64,000 nucleotides of DNA from Nocardia sp. NBC_01327 (GCF_035958815.1 NZ_CP108383.1:2914001-2978000), one strand, 5' to 3'. Numbered from the stretch's first letter, positions 10,211-18,602 are shown. Translations and numbers: made by a program. Notes: generated from the letters alone by a model not told the origin.

Positions 10211-10236
10211 GCAAGAACGCACTGTTGCGTTCTTGC
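10211..10236. promoter_or_regulatory. Perfect 11-bp-arm palindrome, probable operator of the DUF5753 regulator
   Basis: GCAAGAACGCA and TGCGTTCTTGC are separated by CTGT. The palindrome sits 25 bp upstream of the regulator start codon, in the divergent spacer shared with the DUF4254 gene. Position and perfect symmetry suggest a dimeric-repressor site, but binding is an inference. Confidence 0.6.
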
Positions 10237-10363
10237 ATTTGTAAGAGCATGATTCGGCTAGCCTATTCGTGAACAACCGATCCGATGACCGGTATAGCTG
10301 ATTTCGGAGACCAATCATGTTGGTGCGATTAGTGATGCTGTCAGGTACGTGTGGGGCGAGCCG

Positions 10364-10807
10364 ATGACCATGTCGATAGCCGGCGTTCTGCCGACTGCCC
10401 CGCAATTGCTCTGCGCCTTCCAGGGGCGGCGATTTCAAGATCGAGTTCTGCTCCGGTCCGCGCACGCTCTCGCCGAACTGCACGAACGCCGAGCCGAGAT
10501 CGGGGATTCCATGCTTGTTGCCGAGATCGATTGCCGGCGCATCGAACTCGTCGACGATATCAATGACTGGGTGGAACAGGAACTGCCACAGCACCGCAGC
10601 GGCGCCCTGCTGCACACAGAGAGTCTGGGGGCGGTCGTCGACCGCATGGCCAGGAGCTGGGTAGAAGCCAATCAGGTGATCGATCACGACGGTGCGGGCA
10701 GCGATAACACCCATAAACACTGGTACCATCTGGCCGAGTTGGTCGACGGTTACACTGATCTCGTAATCGACGTGGCCGGAGGCCGCCGCCGTTTACCAGA
10801 ACAGTGA
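10364..10807 (+). CDS. DUF4254 domain-containing protein
   Basis: 147 residues if started at the ATG at 10364; a GTG fifteen bases upstream is in frame. GGGGCGAG precedes the ATG. The central part carries the family pattern LHERRAEIGDSMLVAEID, then ELVDDINDWV and LHTESLGAVVDRMA. DUF4254 proteins are small, helical and of unknown biochemical function. In Nocardia-type genomes they recur beside DUF5753 HTH regulators, as here, which suggests a functional pair similar to Scr1-type regulator partners. No signal peptide or membrane segment is seen. Confidence 0.8.
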   Translation: MTMSIAGVLPTAPQLLCAFQGRRFQDRVLLRSAHALAELHERRAEIGDSMLVAEIDCRRIELVDDINDWVEQELPQHRSGALLHTESLGAVVDRMARSWVEANQVIDHDGAGSDNTHKHWYHLAELVDGYTDLVIDVAGGRRRLPEQ

Positions 10808-10886
10808 TTCCAAATGCATTGACACAATTAATGCATTGGTACGGAGCCATTGTCACCAGCGGTGACGTCAACAGCCGTTCAGACGT

Positions 10887-10909
10887 CGCCCGCCATTAGA
10901 CGGCGGGCG
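10887..10909. repeat. 8-bp inverted repeat in the spacer after the DUF4254 gene
   Basis: CGCCCGCC and GGCGGGCG surround a seven-base loop. It is the first of two strong GC-rich hairpins in the 281-bp spacer 10808-11088. The same spacer also holds two AATGCATT octamers (10813 and 10830) and GTCACC/GGTGAC (10852-10866). No gene was recognised in the spacer. Confidence 0.45.
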
Positions 10910-10927
10910 CAACGGGGCGCCCCGCCC

Positions 10928-10960
10928 GGTGTGCCGCGTGGTCGACTGGCGCGGCACACC
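10928..10960. terminator. Perfect 11-bp GC-rich hairpin, terminator-like
   Basis: GGTGTGCCGCG pairs with CGCGGCACACC around an eleven-base loop and is followed by CGCTCCGCCTCTTGTC. It probably ends transcription of the DUF4254 gene, although the T-tract is poor, as is common in high-GC actinobacteria. Confidence 0.5.
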
Positions 10961-11047
10961 CGCTCCGCCTCTTGTCTGTCATCCACTTCTTTGCCATCCA
11001 CGATGTCGCTTTCCCTCCATGCCCGAGCTGACTTCGCGAAATTGCGA

Positions 11048-11066
11048 GTGAAATCAGGCATTTCAC
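11048..11066. promoter_or_regulatory. GTGAAAT-N5-ATTTCAC inverted repeat upstream of a small gene
   Basis: Seven-base perfect arms lie 22 bp before the ATG at 11089. The location between a probable promoter and the start codon suggests an operator or a leader hairpin; the binding protein is unknown. Confidence 0.35.
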
Positions 11067-11088
11067 ATTAAATGGACGGAGTTCGATC

Positions 11089-11451
11089 ATGAATGCCGGA
11101 GAGACCACGGCTGATGCGCTGTACGACCAGGCGGCGGGCGGCGCCTTCCGCATGGATACGGCGCTCGCCCGCAAGTGTGCCGCAACCTTCTTGCGATTCG
11201 CCGATGCGCTGGACCCCCCACTGGACCACTCCCGCCGAATCCACACCCTCAGTGGCTTCGGCTCCTTCGATTCGTCCCGTCAACTACAGCACGGCTTCGA
11301 ATCCAAAGCGGCAGAGTTGACCGAAACCCTTACCACCCTGCGCGATTCGGCCCTCCACCTGGCCGCCGCCCACCTCCTCGCCGCCGGCCTCATCCAGACC
11401 TCCGACGACACCCACGCCCGCACCCTCCTGGCGACCGCCGCGGGCCTGTAA
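11089..11451 (+). CDS. Small helical hypothetical protein
   Basis: 120 residues, ATG preceded by GGACGGAG. The protein is Ala/Leu-rich and looks mostly helical in two blocks (about 15-40 and 65-115), separated by a short conserved-looking stretch (DHSRRIHTLSGFGSFDSS). There is no signal peptide, cysteine pair or membrane segment. Its size and two-helix appearance recall WXG100-like ESX substrates, but no WXG motif or YxxxD/E tail is present, so that is not claimed. It is a single-gene unit between a hairpin-rich spacer and a strong convergent terminator. Function unknown. Confidence 0.6.
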   Translation: MNAGETTADALYDQAAGGAFRMDTALARKCAATFLRFADALDPPLDHSRRIHTLSGFGSFDSSRQLQHGFESKAAELTETLTTLRDSALHLAAAHLLAAGLIQTSDDTHARTLLATAAGL

Positions 11452-11486
11452 AAACTTCAGGCCGATCCCTCCCTGAAGAAATAGCC

Positions 11487-11516
11487 GGACCGGTGCCGAC
11501 CCTTCGGCACCGGTCC
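11487..11516. terminator. Bidirectional 12-bp terminator hairpin
   Basis: GGACCGGTGCCG pairs perfectly with CGGCACCGGTCC around a six-base loop. It lies between the end of the small hypothetical gene and the convergent end of the phosphonate transporter operon, so it can serve both. Confidence 0.65.
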
Positions 11517-11561
11517 AGCTGCATTGCACTACACCCATTTCGCGGCCCGCGCGGCCGAGTC

Positions 11562-12359
11562 TCAGCGCAGGGCTGCGCGGCCGCGGAGGCGGCCGAGGAT
11601 GATCAGGGCGATGAGGGTTACCGCTACCAGGAGGGTGGTGCTGGCGGCGGCGTTGAAGACCTCGCCGCGGTCGGTGGCGGCGAAGATGCTGACGGGGAGG
11701 GTTTTCCAGGTGGCGGGGTAGACCATGATGGTGGCGCCCAGTTCGCCCATGGAGAGGGCTACGGCCAGGCCTGCGGCCGCGCCCAGGGCGGGGAGGAGGA
11801 GGGGGAGGGTGATGCGGAAGAGGACTCGGGCGGGGCCGGCGCCGAGGGATTCGGCAGCTTGCTGGTAGCCGGGGTCGAGGCGGTCCAGGGCGGCGGAGAC
11901 GCCGCTGAAGGCGTAGGCCAGGACCAGGACCGTATGGGCCAGGATGACAATCCATTTGGTGCCGCCCAGGAGCAGGGGGCGCTCGTTGAAGGCGATGAGC
12001 ACGCCCAGGCCGATGGCTACCGAGGGCACGGCCACGGGGACGTGGAAGACCGCATCGGTGCTGCGGCGCAACCACTGTGGGGCCTCGCGGGAGGCCAGAG
12101 CCGCCCAGGTGCCCAGCACCAGGGCGAGAAGTCCGGCCAGCAGTGCGGTCTGCAGGCTGACCGACAGGCTGGCCGATTCCTCGCCCGAGAGCACATGATC
12201 GAAATTCGCGAAGCCGAGATGCGATGGCAGCGGGCCGGTCCAGCGCCCGGCCAGCGCGGCGGCCACCACGGTGGCGATGGGCGCCACGAAGACGACGATC
12301 ACAACCAGGGCGAAGACGCCCAGTACCGCGAGACGTCCGCGGCGAGTCCACACCAGCAT
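11562..12359 (-). CDS. ABC transporter permease, 2-aminoethylphosphonate type (second permease)
   Basis: 265 residues with about six membrane segments. The cytoplasmic EAA loop that docks the ATPase is at about 166-190 (AAESLGAGPARVL, then TLPLLLPAL). It resembles the permeases of phosphonate (PhnV-like) and spermidine/iron-type importers. It is the last gene of a six-gene minus-strand operon and starts two bases after the preceding permease. The substrate assignment rests on the neighbouring phosphonatase-like hydrolase, flavin oxidoreductase and PhnF-type operators rather than on the permease itself. Confidence 0.85.
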   Translation of the reverse strand: MLVWTRRGRLAVLGVFALVVIVVFVAPIATVVAAALAGRWTGPLPSHLGFANFDHVLSGEESASLSVSLQTALLAGLLALVLGTWAALASREAPQWLRRSTDAVFHVPVAVPSVAIGLGVLIAFNERPLLLGGTKWIVILAHTVLVLAYAFSGVSAALDRLDPGYQQAAESLGAGPARVLFRITLPLLLPALGAAAGLAVALSMGELGATIMVYPATWKTLPVSIFAATDRGEVFNAAASTTLLVAVTLIALIILGRLRGRAALR

Positions 12360-12361
12360 GG

Positions 12362-13252
12362 TCAGCTCTCCTGTCGGGTACTGGTCAGGCGGGCGAAGAG
12401 CAGGCGGTAGCCGAGGTACAGCGTCAGCGACAGCAGCACCTGCACCGAGGCCAGCACGGCCGCGCCGGGAAGATCGAAGGTGACGATGCCGCGCGTGTAG
12501 ATGAGCGCGGGCAGCGTGATGACACCCTTGGCGCCGGTGAAGAGCACGATGCCGAATTCATTGAGCGTCAACAGCAGTACCAGGCTCCCGCCCGCGGCGA
12601 GTGCGGGCCACGCCTCCGGCAGCACCACCTGGCGCAGCACCCGCCAGGGTGTCGCGCCGAGGCTGGAGGCCACATCCAGCTGCTCCCGGGGCAGCTGCGC
12701 GAACGCCGCCAGCAGCGGACGCACCACGAACGGGGTGAAGAAGGTGATCTCGGCGAAGATGACGCCCCACGGCGTGGACAGGAAGTTCAGCGCCGGTTCA
12801 CCACTGCCGGTGAGCTTTTCGATCAACGCGTTGACCGCGCCCGCCGTCCCGTACAGGAAGGTGAAGGCGAGCGTCACCAGGAACGACGGTAGTGTCAGCA
12901 CAGTATCGATGAGACGTCCCACCAGCTGCGAACCCGGAAACGGGATGAAGGCCAGCACGATTGCCAGGAACGTGCCCAGCAGCAGGCATCCGATGGTCGA
13001 GGACACCGCGATGGTGACCGTGCGCCACAGCGCATTTCGCACCGACTGCTCGGCCAGCACGCTCGTCCAGGTGCCGGCGCCGCGCCCGCCGTCCTTGGTG
13101 GTGGTGGATTCCCACAGCACGCGCATGATCGGATAGACGGCCATGAACAGCACCACCAGCACCGGCGGCAGCGTCCACAGGATCGGCCGCAGCGAGCGCC
13201 GCGGTGCGGGGGACTCCGCAGGGGCGGCGGGAGTTTCGAGTACAGCGGTCAC
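12362..13252 (-). CDS. ABC transporter permease, 2-aminoethylphosphonate type (first permease)
   Basis: 296 residues, GTG start at 13252 with AGGAG seven bases upstream. About six membrane segments follow a Pro/Ala-rich cytoplasmic tail of some 20 residues. The EAA loop is at about 190-215 (LDVASSLGATPWRVL, LPEAWPAL). It forms the heterodimeric channel with the next permease, which begins only two bases later. A 166-bp gap separates it from the ATPase gene upstream; no gene was found in that gap. Confidence 0.85.
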   Translation of the reverse strand: MTAVLETPAAPAESPAPRRSLRPILWTLPPVLVVLFMAVYPIMRVLWESTTTKDGGRGAGTWTSVLAEQSVRNALWRTVTIAVSSTIGCLLLGTFLAIVLAFIPFPGSQLVGRLIDTVLTLPSFLVTLAFTFLYGTAGAVNALIEKLTGSGEPALNFLSTPWGVIFAEITFFTPFVVRPLLAAFAQLPREQLDVASSLGATPWRVLRQVVLPEAWPALAAGGSLVLLLTLNEFGIVLFTGAKGVITLPALIYTRGIVTFDLPGAAVLASVQVLLSLTLYLGYRLLFARLTSTRQES

Positions 13253-13418
13253 GCCTGACTCCTATCGCGTGCGGCGGCGACTCCGGCGAAAAGTTCGGAC
13301 CACACGTCCCCCCTCACGGGACGCGTGGCCGTAGTCGAACGACGGTCACGTGCTGGCGGGCCGGCACCCTCCAGGTCGTTCGAGTCAAAGGGCCGACGGC
13401 GCGGCAGTGCGCTCGAGT

Positions 13419-14603
13419 TCATGCGCGCACCCCGGAATCAGCTGCGGCAGAGCCGGTTCCGATGGCGGGCGGAATCAGCACACCTGCCGGGTCGGGGAAG
13501 CGCACGCCCACCGCATCACCGGCGGCCAGCTCGGTATGCCCGGGAACCTCGGCGGTGAACTCGACCGGAATACCGGCGACGGTGAGATGCAGGCGGGTGA
13601 CCGCACCCTTCCAGACGGCGGCGTTCACGGTGCCGTGCAAGGCATCCCGCTCGGTGAGCGCGACGATCTTCACGGTGTGCGGGCGTACACACAGCTGCGC
13701 ATCGGCATTGGGCACCCAGTCCGGACGGCCGACAGCCGGCTGCGGCGCTTCCGCCTGCAGCGTGTGCTCGCCGACGGTGACCAGGGCCGCCGTACCGGCG
13801 ACGTGCCGCACGGTGCAGGGCAGCAGATTCGCGCCGCCCAGGAAGGATGCGGTGAAATCGGTGGAAGGCTGCTGCCACAGCTTGTGCGCGGTATCGATAT
13901 CGACCAGTCGCGCATCGCGCATGACGGCGATCCGGTCGGCCAGCGCGAGCGCCTCCGCCTGATCGTGGGTGACATACAGCATCGCCGTGTCCGGCAGGGC
14001 CTTTCGCAGCTCCTGCAGCTCACCCAGCATGGATTGGCGCAGCTGCGCGTCCAGCGCGGCGAGCGGCTCGTCGAGAAGCAGCACCTTGGGCCGGATGGCC
14101 AGCGCCCGGGCGATCGCCACCCGCTGCTGCTGCCCGCCGGACAGCTCCCGCGGCAGCCGTTTGGCATAGGAACCCATGCCGACCATCTCGAGCGCCTCGG
14201 TCACCCGCGCCGCGATCTCGTTGCGCGGCACATGATGTGCCTTGAGCCCGAAGGCCACATTGTCGTGCACCCGCATATGCGGGAAGAGCGCATAGGACTG
14301 CACCACCACTCCGATACCGCGCTTGGCGGGGGAGAGGTCGGTGACATCACGGCCGCCCAGTCGCACCGCGCCCGAGGTCGGCCGGACGAAGCCGGCCAGG
14401 GCCTTGAGCGCGGTGGACTTGCCGGAACCGCTGGGGCCGAGCAGGGCAACCGTTTCTCCCGCGGCGACGCGCAGGTTGAAATCGGCGAGTGCGACGGTGG
14501 TTTTACGGCCGCGGCCGTAGGTCACACCGACCCGGTCGAACACGATGGCCGGTTCGATGGCGGCGGCATTCGCCACGGTGGATGTCGTCAACGCGGAAGA
14601 CAT
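13419..14603 (-). CDS. ABC transporter ATP-binding protein of the phosphonate importer
   Basis: 394 residues from the ATG at 14603, which has AGGAG eight bases upstream. An open frame continues further upstream but has no ribosome site and looks non-coding. Walker A GPSGSGKS at 56-63, Q-loop Gln 102, signature LSGGQQQ at 154-160, Walker B LLLDEP near 175-180, switch His 213. The C-terminal third is a TOBE-type regulatory domain. This is the architecture of the PotA/FbpC/PhnT group. It follows the binding-protein gene by 26 bp. Confidence 0.9.
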   Translation of the reverse strand: MSSALTTSTVANAAAIEPAIVFDRVGVTYGRGRKTTVALADFNLRVAAGETVALLGPSGSGKSTALKALAGFVRPTSGAVRLGGRDVTDLSPAKRGIGVVVQSYALFPHMRVHDNVAFGLKAHHVPRNEIAARVTEALEMVGMGSYAKRLPRELSGGQQQRVAIARALAIRPKVLLLDEPLAALDAQLRQSMLGELQELRKALPDTAMLYVTHDQAEALALADRIAVMRDARLVDIDTAHKLWQQPSTDFTASFLGGANLLPCTVRHVAGTAALVTVGEHTLQAEAPQPAVGRPDWVPNADAQLCVRPHTVKIVALTERDALHGTVNAAVWKGAVTRLHLTVAGIPVEFTAEVPGHTELAAGDAVGVRFPDPAGVLIPPAIGTGSAAADSGVRA

Positions 14604-14629
14604 GGTTGCTGCTCCTGGGGTTGATTCAG

Positions 14630-15697
14630 TTAGCTGCCGGTGGCCTTCGAGTACGCGGCGACATCGGCATCGAGGGAGTCGAGGACCGCGGTCCAATCCG
14701 GGTGCAGGACAGTCACATTGCGGACGACCGAGGCCGGGTTCACGGTGCCGGCGGCGGCCGGGGCGGCCTGGATGTCGGTGCGGGCCGAGACGGCCATGGC
14801 ATCGGGCAGGGTCTTCTGCGTGTCAGCGGACAGCAGGAAGTCCATCAGCTTCTTGGCGCCGTCGGAATGCGGTGCGCCCTTGGCCAGACCCATCAGGTAC
14901 GGCAGCGCGACGGTGCTCTGCTTACCGTCGGCGGTGGCCGGGAAGAAGACGTTGAACTTGGAGCTGTTGTCCTTGATGGTCGCCAGGTTCATCTGCACAT
15001 CGCCATTGGCGACCAGCAGCTCACCCTTGTCGACCTTCGCCTGCAGCTTGCCGGTGGAGGAGGACGGGCCGACATTGTTGGCCTGCAGCTTGGTCAGGTA
15101 GTCCAGCGCGCCCTGCTTGCCGTAGAGCTGCTGCAGCAGGATCAGCACCGCGGTGCCGTCACCGGCCTGGCCGGGGGTGGAGTACTGGACCTTGCCCTTG
15201 TAATCGGGCTTGAGCAGATCGTCCCAGGTCACATTGGTGGCATTGACCGAGGGGTTGGCGATGAAGCAGAGGTAGTTGCCGGCCAGCGTGACCCACTGAC
15301 CATTGGCGTCCTTATCGGCCGCGCCGAAGGCGGCGAGGTCGACGCCGCTGTTCTGCAGCAGTCCCGACTTCTCGGCCTTCTGCATGAACGGCGGCAGCGT
15401 GACGATGAGGTCGGCCTGCGGGTTGGACTGTTCCTTCTCGACCCGGTTGACGACCTCGCCGGAACCGGCCTCGACCAGATTGACCGCGATACCGGTCTGG
15501 TCCTTGAACTTCGCGAACTGGGTCTTGTACCAGTCGCCGACACCGTCGGCGGAGTAGACGGTGACCGTCTTGCCACCGCTGGAGTCGCTGCCGGTGCCGC
15601 CGCAGGCGGTGAGGCTGAACGCGACCGCGGTGGCGGAGGTGAGGATCAGAGCGGTACGGGCGATGGTGCGTGCGAGGCGGTTGTTCGTATTACGCAC
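14630..15697 (-). CDS. Phosphonate-type ABC transporter substrate-binding lipoprotein
   Basis: 355 residues from a GTG at 15697. The start is chosen so that the arginine-containing signal peptide is followed by the lipobox SLTAC, with the lipid-attached cysteine at residue 32. The mature part is a class-II extracellular solute-binding fold (VTVYSADGVGDWY at its start), similar to iron and 2-aminoethylphosphonate binding proteins. Location: outer face of the membrane. It lies between the hydrolase and ATPase genes. The true ligand cannot be read from sequence, but context favours an aminoalkylphosphonate. Confidence 0.85.
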   Translation of the reverse strand: MRNTNNRLARTIARTALILTSATAVAFSLTACGGTGSDSSGGKTVTVYSADGVGDWYKTQFAKFKDQTGIAVNLVEAGSGEVVNRVEKEQSNPQADLIVTLPPFMQKAEKSGLLQNSGVDLAAFGAADKDANGQWVTLAGNYLCFIANPSVNATNVTWDDLLKPDYKGKVQYSTPGQAGDGTAVLILLQQLYGKQGALDYLTKLQANNVGPSSSTGKLQAKVDKGELLVANGDVQMNLATIKDNSSKFNVFFPATADGKQSTVALPYLMGLAKGAPHSDGAKKLMDFLLSADTQKTLPDAMAVSARTDIQAAPAAAGTVNPASVVRNVTVLHPDWTAVLDSLDADVAAYSKATGS

Positions 15698-15818
15698 GGT
15701 GACTGCACTTTCGGTAAATGGACAGAGCCAGTTCGTGGGACGGGTCGATCGAAGGGGTGGGACTGTGTTATTCACTGCATCCGCCGCCCGGTGCGGAATC
15801 GCCTCGGGCGGCGGAAAC

Positions 15819-16505
15819 TCAAGCGCGTTCGGCCAGCAGGAGCTGCGCGAACTCGGTGACCGACGGCACCACATGGGTGGCGCCCGCGGCCCGCAACTGC
15901 TCCTCGTCGTGCGCGCCGGTCAGCGTGCCCGCGACGATCCGGGAGCCGGCGGCCAGGCCGGTGGCGATATCGCTGGTCGTATCGCCCAGCACCGCAACAC
16001 GATCCACCGCATCGATGCCCAGTCGCAGCAGGGCGGTGAGCACCATGTCCGGATAGGGGCGGCCGCGACCGGCATCGGAGGGAGCCAGGGTCAGGTCGGC
16101 GATATCGTTCCAGCCCAGGGCGTTCAGCAGTTTGTCCTGGGTGCCGCGGCTGAAGCCGGTGGTCAGCGCCACCTTGATGCCCGCGGCGCGCAGTGCCGAA
16201 ATGGCTTCGGCCGCACCGGCAATCGGGGTCACACCCGCATCGGCGAATTCGGAGTACGCGGTCTCGAAGGCGATATTGGCCTGCTGCGCACGCTCCTCGT
16301 CACCGAGGATGGCGCGAAAGACGGTGATCTTGGACTGACCCATGGTGTCGATCACGTACTGCCGGGCGGCTTCGCGCTCCGGACCCTCGAGCGCAATGCC
16401 CGCGGAGGTCGCGGCCTGCTCGAAGGCGCGGATGACCAGGCCGTCGTCTTCGACGGTGGTGCCCGCCATATCCAGCACCGCGAGGTCGATCTGCTTGTCG
16501 GACAA
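15819..16505 (-). CDS. Phosphonatase-like HAD hydrolase (PhnX-type)
   Basis: 228 residues. The N-terminal HAD motif is DMAGTTV with the nucleophile at Asp 12 and, as in phosphonoacetaldehyde hydrolase, Ala at the second position after it. MGQSKI places Lys 59 where PhnX has its Schiff-base lysine. Later motifs are TTGFSRG and GRGRPYPDM, then LGDTTSDI with the metal-binding acids. Known PhnX enzymes split phosphonoacetaldehyde into acetaldehyde and phosphate; this gene belongs to the 'phosphonatase-like' sister group found beside AEP transporters. It starts 26 bp after the flavin oxidoreductase, with which it should form a two-step C-P bond-cleavage route. Confidence 0.88.
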   Translation of the reverse strand: MSDKQIDLAVLDMAGTTVEDDGLVIRAFEQAATSAGIALEGPEREAARQYVIDTMGQSKITVFRAILGDEERAQQANIAFETAYSEFADAGVTPIAGAAEAISALRAAGIKVALTTGFSRGTQDKLLNALGWNDIADLTLAPSDAGRGRPYPDMVLTALLRLGIDAVDRVAVLGDTTSDIATGLAAGSRIVAGTLTGAHDEEQLRAAGATHVVPSVTEFAQLLLAERA

Positions 16506-16531
16506 GGAATTTCCTTACAGTTGACGGAAGT

Positions 16532-17647
16532 TCAGAGATTGAGCAGGTCGGCGGTCTCTTCGCCGATCGCGGGGCCGAGGGTCATACCGCGCCCACCCGG
16601 ACCGGTGATCACCCAGACGTTCTCGTCGGCCTGCGCGCGGGTCACGATGGTGCCCGGATCGATGGACTGGCTGTAGACGCCCGCCCAGCGCCGCACGACC
16701 TGCGGCAGTTTGCGGCCGAGCAGCTCCTCCGCCACGGCGGTGAGGTGCTCGTAGGGGGCCTCGTCCACATCGAAGGCGAACGGTTCGTCGTATTCGTGGG
16801 TGTCACCGATGGTGAGCCCACCGTGCAGGCGCTGCACGCACAGCAGCTGCATCTTGTGCTGTGCGGCCGTGAAGGGCTGCGCCTCTTCACGATTGAGCCG
16901 ATCCAGCTCCGCGCCGGCGAAGGCCGGGTAGTAGCGGAAGCTGTCGCCGTCGGCCACGGCGGTGGTGAGCGGTTCGCCGAGCGGAGCGGTCTGCATCATC
17001 TGCAGCCGCACCCGGCGCACCGGAATATCGCCGACCAGTTCCCGGGTGAGGCCGGTGTGCGCCGCGCCCGGGCAGACCAGCACCAGATCACCCTCGTGGC
17101 GGCGACCGCGATCGTCCACCACGGCGGAGCCGGTGACGGTGCGCGCCTCGGTGCCGGCGAAGAAGGTGTAGCGCCCGGTGGCCTCCATATAGCGGCGCAG
17201 TGCGGGCAGCGCCTGCCGGGACTCCACCGCGGCATCGGTCGAACAGTGCAGTCCGGCAAGGAATTTGCCGCGCAGGGCCGGGTTGACGGCGCGTACGCGC
17301 TCCGCGTCCAGCAGTTCGAAACCGCGCTCGGTGGCCGAGGAGTCGCGCATGGCGGCCTCGGCCACGGCCAGTTCGGTTTCGGTGCGCACCAGGGTGATCG
17401 AGCCCGCGGGCCGGAAGCCCACGCCCGGCACCTTGCCGCCGATCTCCTCCCACAGTTGCCGGGAGCGGAGTGTGATCTCCAATTCGCTGGTGCTGCGCCC
17501 GGATACCCACACCAGACCGAAGTTGCGGACGGTGGCGCCGCGCGCCTCCGCCTCCCGCTCCAGCTGGACCACTTCGTGGCCGCGTCCGATAGCGGCCAGG
17601 GCGTGGGCGGTGCCGATAATGCCGCCGCCGATGATGACCAATCGCAT
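16532..17647 (-). CDS. FAD-dependent oxidoreductase of phosphonate catabolism (TIGR03364/HpnW-like)
   Basis: 371 residues from the ATG at 17647; an in-frame start six codons upstream lies closer to the operator and lacks the better-placed AGG. The dinucleotide-binding motif is VIIGGGIIGTAHA at the extreme N-terminus, and the C-terminal flavin contact is ITGPGGRGMT. It is a DAO/glycine-oxidase-fold enzyme of the group recurrent in phosphonate operons, thought to oxidise aminoalkylphosphonates to the aldehyde in place of the PhnW transaminase. It is the first gene of the operon, with a PhnF-type operator 18 bp upstream. No transaminase gene is present in the window cluster, which fits the oxidative route. 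Confidence 0.85.
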   Translation of the reverse strand: MRLVIIGGGIIGTAHALAAIGRGHEVVQLEREAEARGATVRNFGLVWVSGRSTSELEITLRSRQLWEEIGGKVPGVGFRPAGSITLVRTETELAVAEAAMRDSSATERGFELLDAERVRAVNPALRGKFLAGLHCSTDAAVESRQALPALRRYMEATGRYTFFAGTEARTVTGSAVVDDRGRRHEGDLVLVCPGAAHTGLTRELVGDIPVRRVRLQMMQTAPLGEPLTTAVADGDSFRYYPAFAGAELDRLNREEAQPFTAAQHKMQLLCVQRLHGGLTIGDTHEYDEPFAFDVDEAPYEHLTAVAEELLGRKLPQVVRRWAGVYSQSIDPGTIVTRAQADENVWVITGPGGRGMTLGPAIGEETADLLNL

Positions 17648-17665
17648 GCGACCTATCGTGGCCAA

Positions 17666-17677
17666 TGGTCTAGACCT
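17666..17677. promoter_or_regulatory. PhnF/GntR-type operator, operon-proximal
   Basis: TGGTCTAGACCT, one base from a perfect TGGTCTAGACCA palindrome. It lies 18 bp upstream of the first gene of the phosphonate operon. TGGTnTAnACCA is the kind of site described for PhnF of Mycobacterium smegmatis. Confidence 0.75.
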
Positions 17678-17710
17678 ACGGGTGTTTCGTGTGCAAACGC
17701 TAGGTTAACA

Positions 17711-17726
17711 ATTGGTATAGACCAAT
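17711..17726. promoter_or_regulatory. PhnF/GntR-type operator, regulator-proximal
   Basis: ATTGGTATAGACCAAT, with six-base perfect arms. It is centred 45-50 bp from the other site in the divergent spacer and lies 19 bp upstream of the regulator start. The core TATAGA could overlap a -10 element, so occupancy would block initiation. Confidence 0.8.
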
Positions 17727-17745
17727 CGTGGGTATGCTTTGGGGC

Positions 17746-18477
17746 ATGGACACGACGGAAGTCGCCTTCTCCGCCGCCGAGGCGCGCATCCCGAAGTCGT
17801 ACCGGGTGCGCACCGAGCTGGAGTCGCTACTGGGCGAACTGAACGAGGGCGATCCGCTGCCCTCGGAGCGCGATCTGGCGCTGCGCTGCGGGGTGGCGCG
17901 CGAGACCGTGCGGCAGGCGCTGCGGGAGTTGCTGGTGGAGGGTCGTATTCGCCGCCAAGGTCGCGGCACGGTGGTCTCGCGCCCGAAGATGGTGCAGCCC
18001 TTGACTCTTCGGTCCTATACCGAAGGCGCGCTGAAGTTCGGCCGCGCCCCCGGCCGCCTGCTGGTCGAATGGACCGATATCCCCGCGGATCCCGATACGG
18101 CGCAAGATCTGGCCATCGCTCCCGGAACCCCCGTCATGCATCTGGAGCGAATCCTGCTGGCCGACGGTGAACGCATCGGGCTCGAGAGCACCTTCATGCC
18201 GCTCGAACGCTTCGCCGTGCTCCGGGAGTTCTACAACCCCGAGACCTCGCTGTACGCCGCCACCCGTCAGATGGGCGTCGCCTACGCCTCGGCCACCGAA
18301 CGCATAGAGACCATGCTGGCCTCCCCGCGCGAAGCGGCGCTGCTGGAATGCACCACCGCCCTGCCCATGCTGCTGCTGCACCGCCGCAGCATCGATACCG
18401 ACGGCGTCCCGATCGAGCGGGTCCGCTCGCTCTACCGCGGCGATCGCATCGCCTTCCAGGCCAAGCTCACCGACTAG
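17746..18477 (+). CDS. GntR/HutC-family transcriptional regulator (PhnF-like)
   Basis: 243 residues from the ATG at 17746, preceded by GGGG; an upstream in-frame GTG would overlap the operator. The N-terminal winged helix-turn-helix is at about 20-80 (LPSERDLALRCGVARETVRQ), followed by a UTRA effector-binding domain (about 90-240; LERILLADGERIGLESTFMP). UTRA regulators of this type repress transport/catabolic operons and are released by a small ligand. The gene is divergent from the phosphonate operon, with two TGGTnTAnACC sites in the shared spacer, one nearly perfect and one perfect, so regulation of both units is the natural reading. Confidence 0.93.
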   Translation: MDTTEVAFSAAEARIPKSYRVRTELESLLGELNEGDPLPSERDLALRCGVARETVRQALRELLVEGRIRRQGRGTVVSRPKMVQPLTLRSYTEGALKFGRAPGRLLVEWTDIPADPDTAQDLAIAPGTPVMHLERILLADGERIGLESTFMPLERFAVLREFYNPETSLYAATRQMGVAYASATERIETMLASPREAALLECTTALPMLLLHRRSIDTDGVPIERVRSLYRGDRIAFQAKLTD

Positions 18478-18602
18478 CGATGCCCGGTGCACACCGGCTG
18501 GTGATACCCGATGTGGTCACGATGTGACAGACACGGCTCGGTGGTCGTGGCACGTATCCGTAAGCGACGCTAACCTCGAAATCGGGACAATCACGGCTTT
18601 CA

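Noticed and set aside
11089..11451. ESX/WXG100 protein
   Set aside because: Size and helicity fit but no WXG motif or secretion tail is present and no ESX gene is adjacent.
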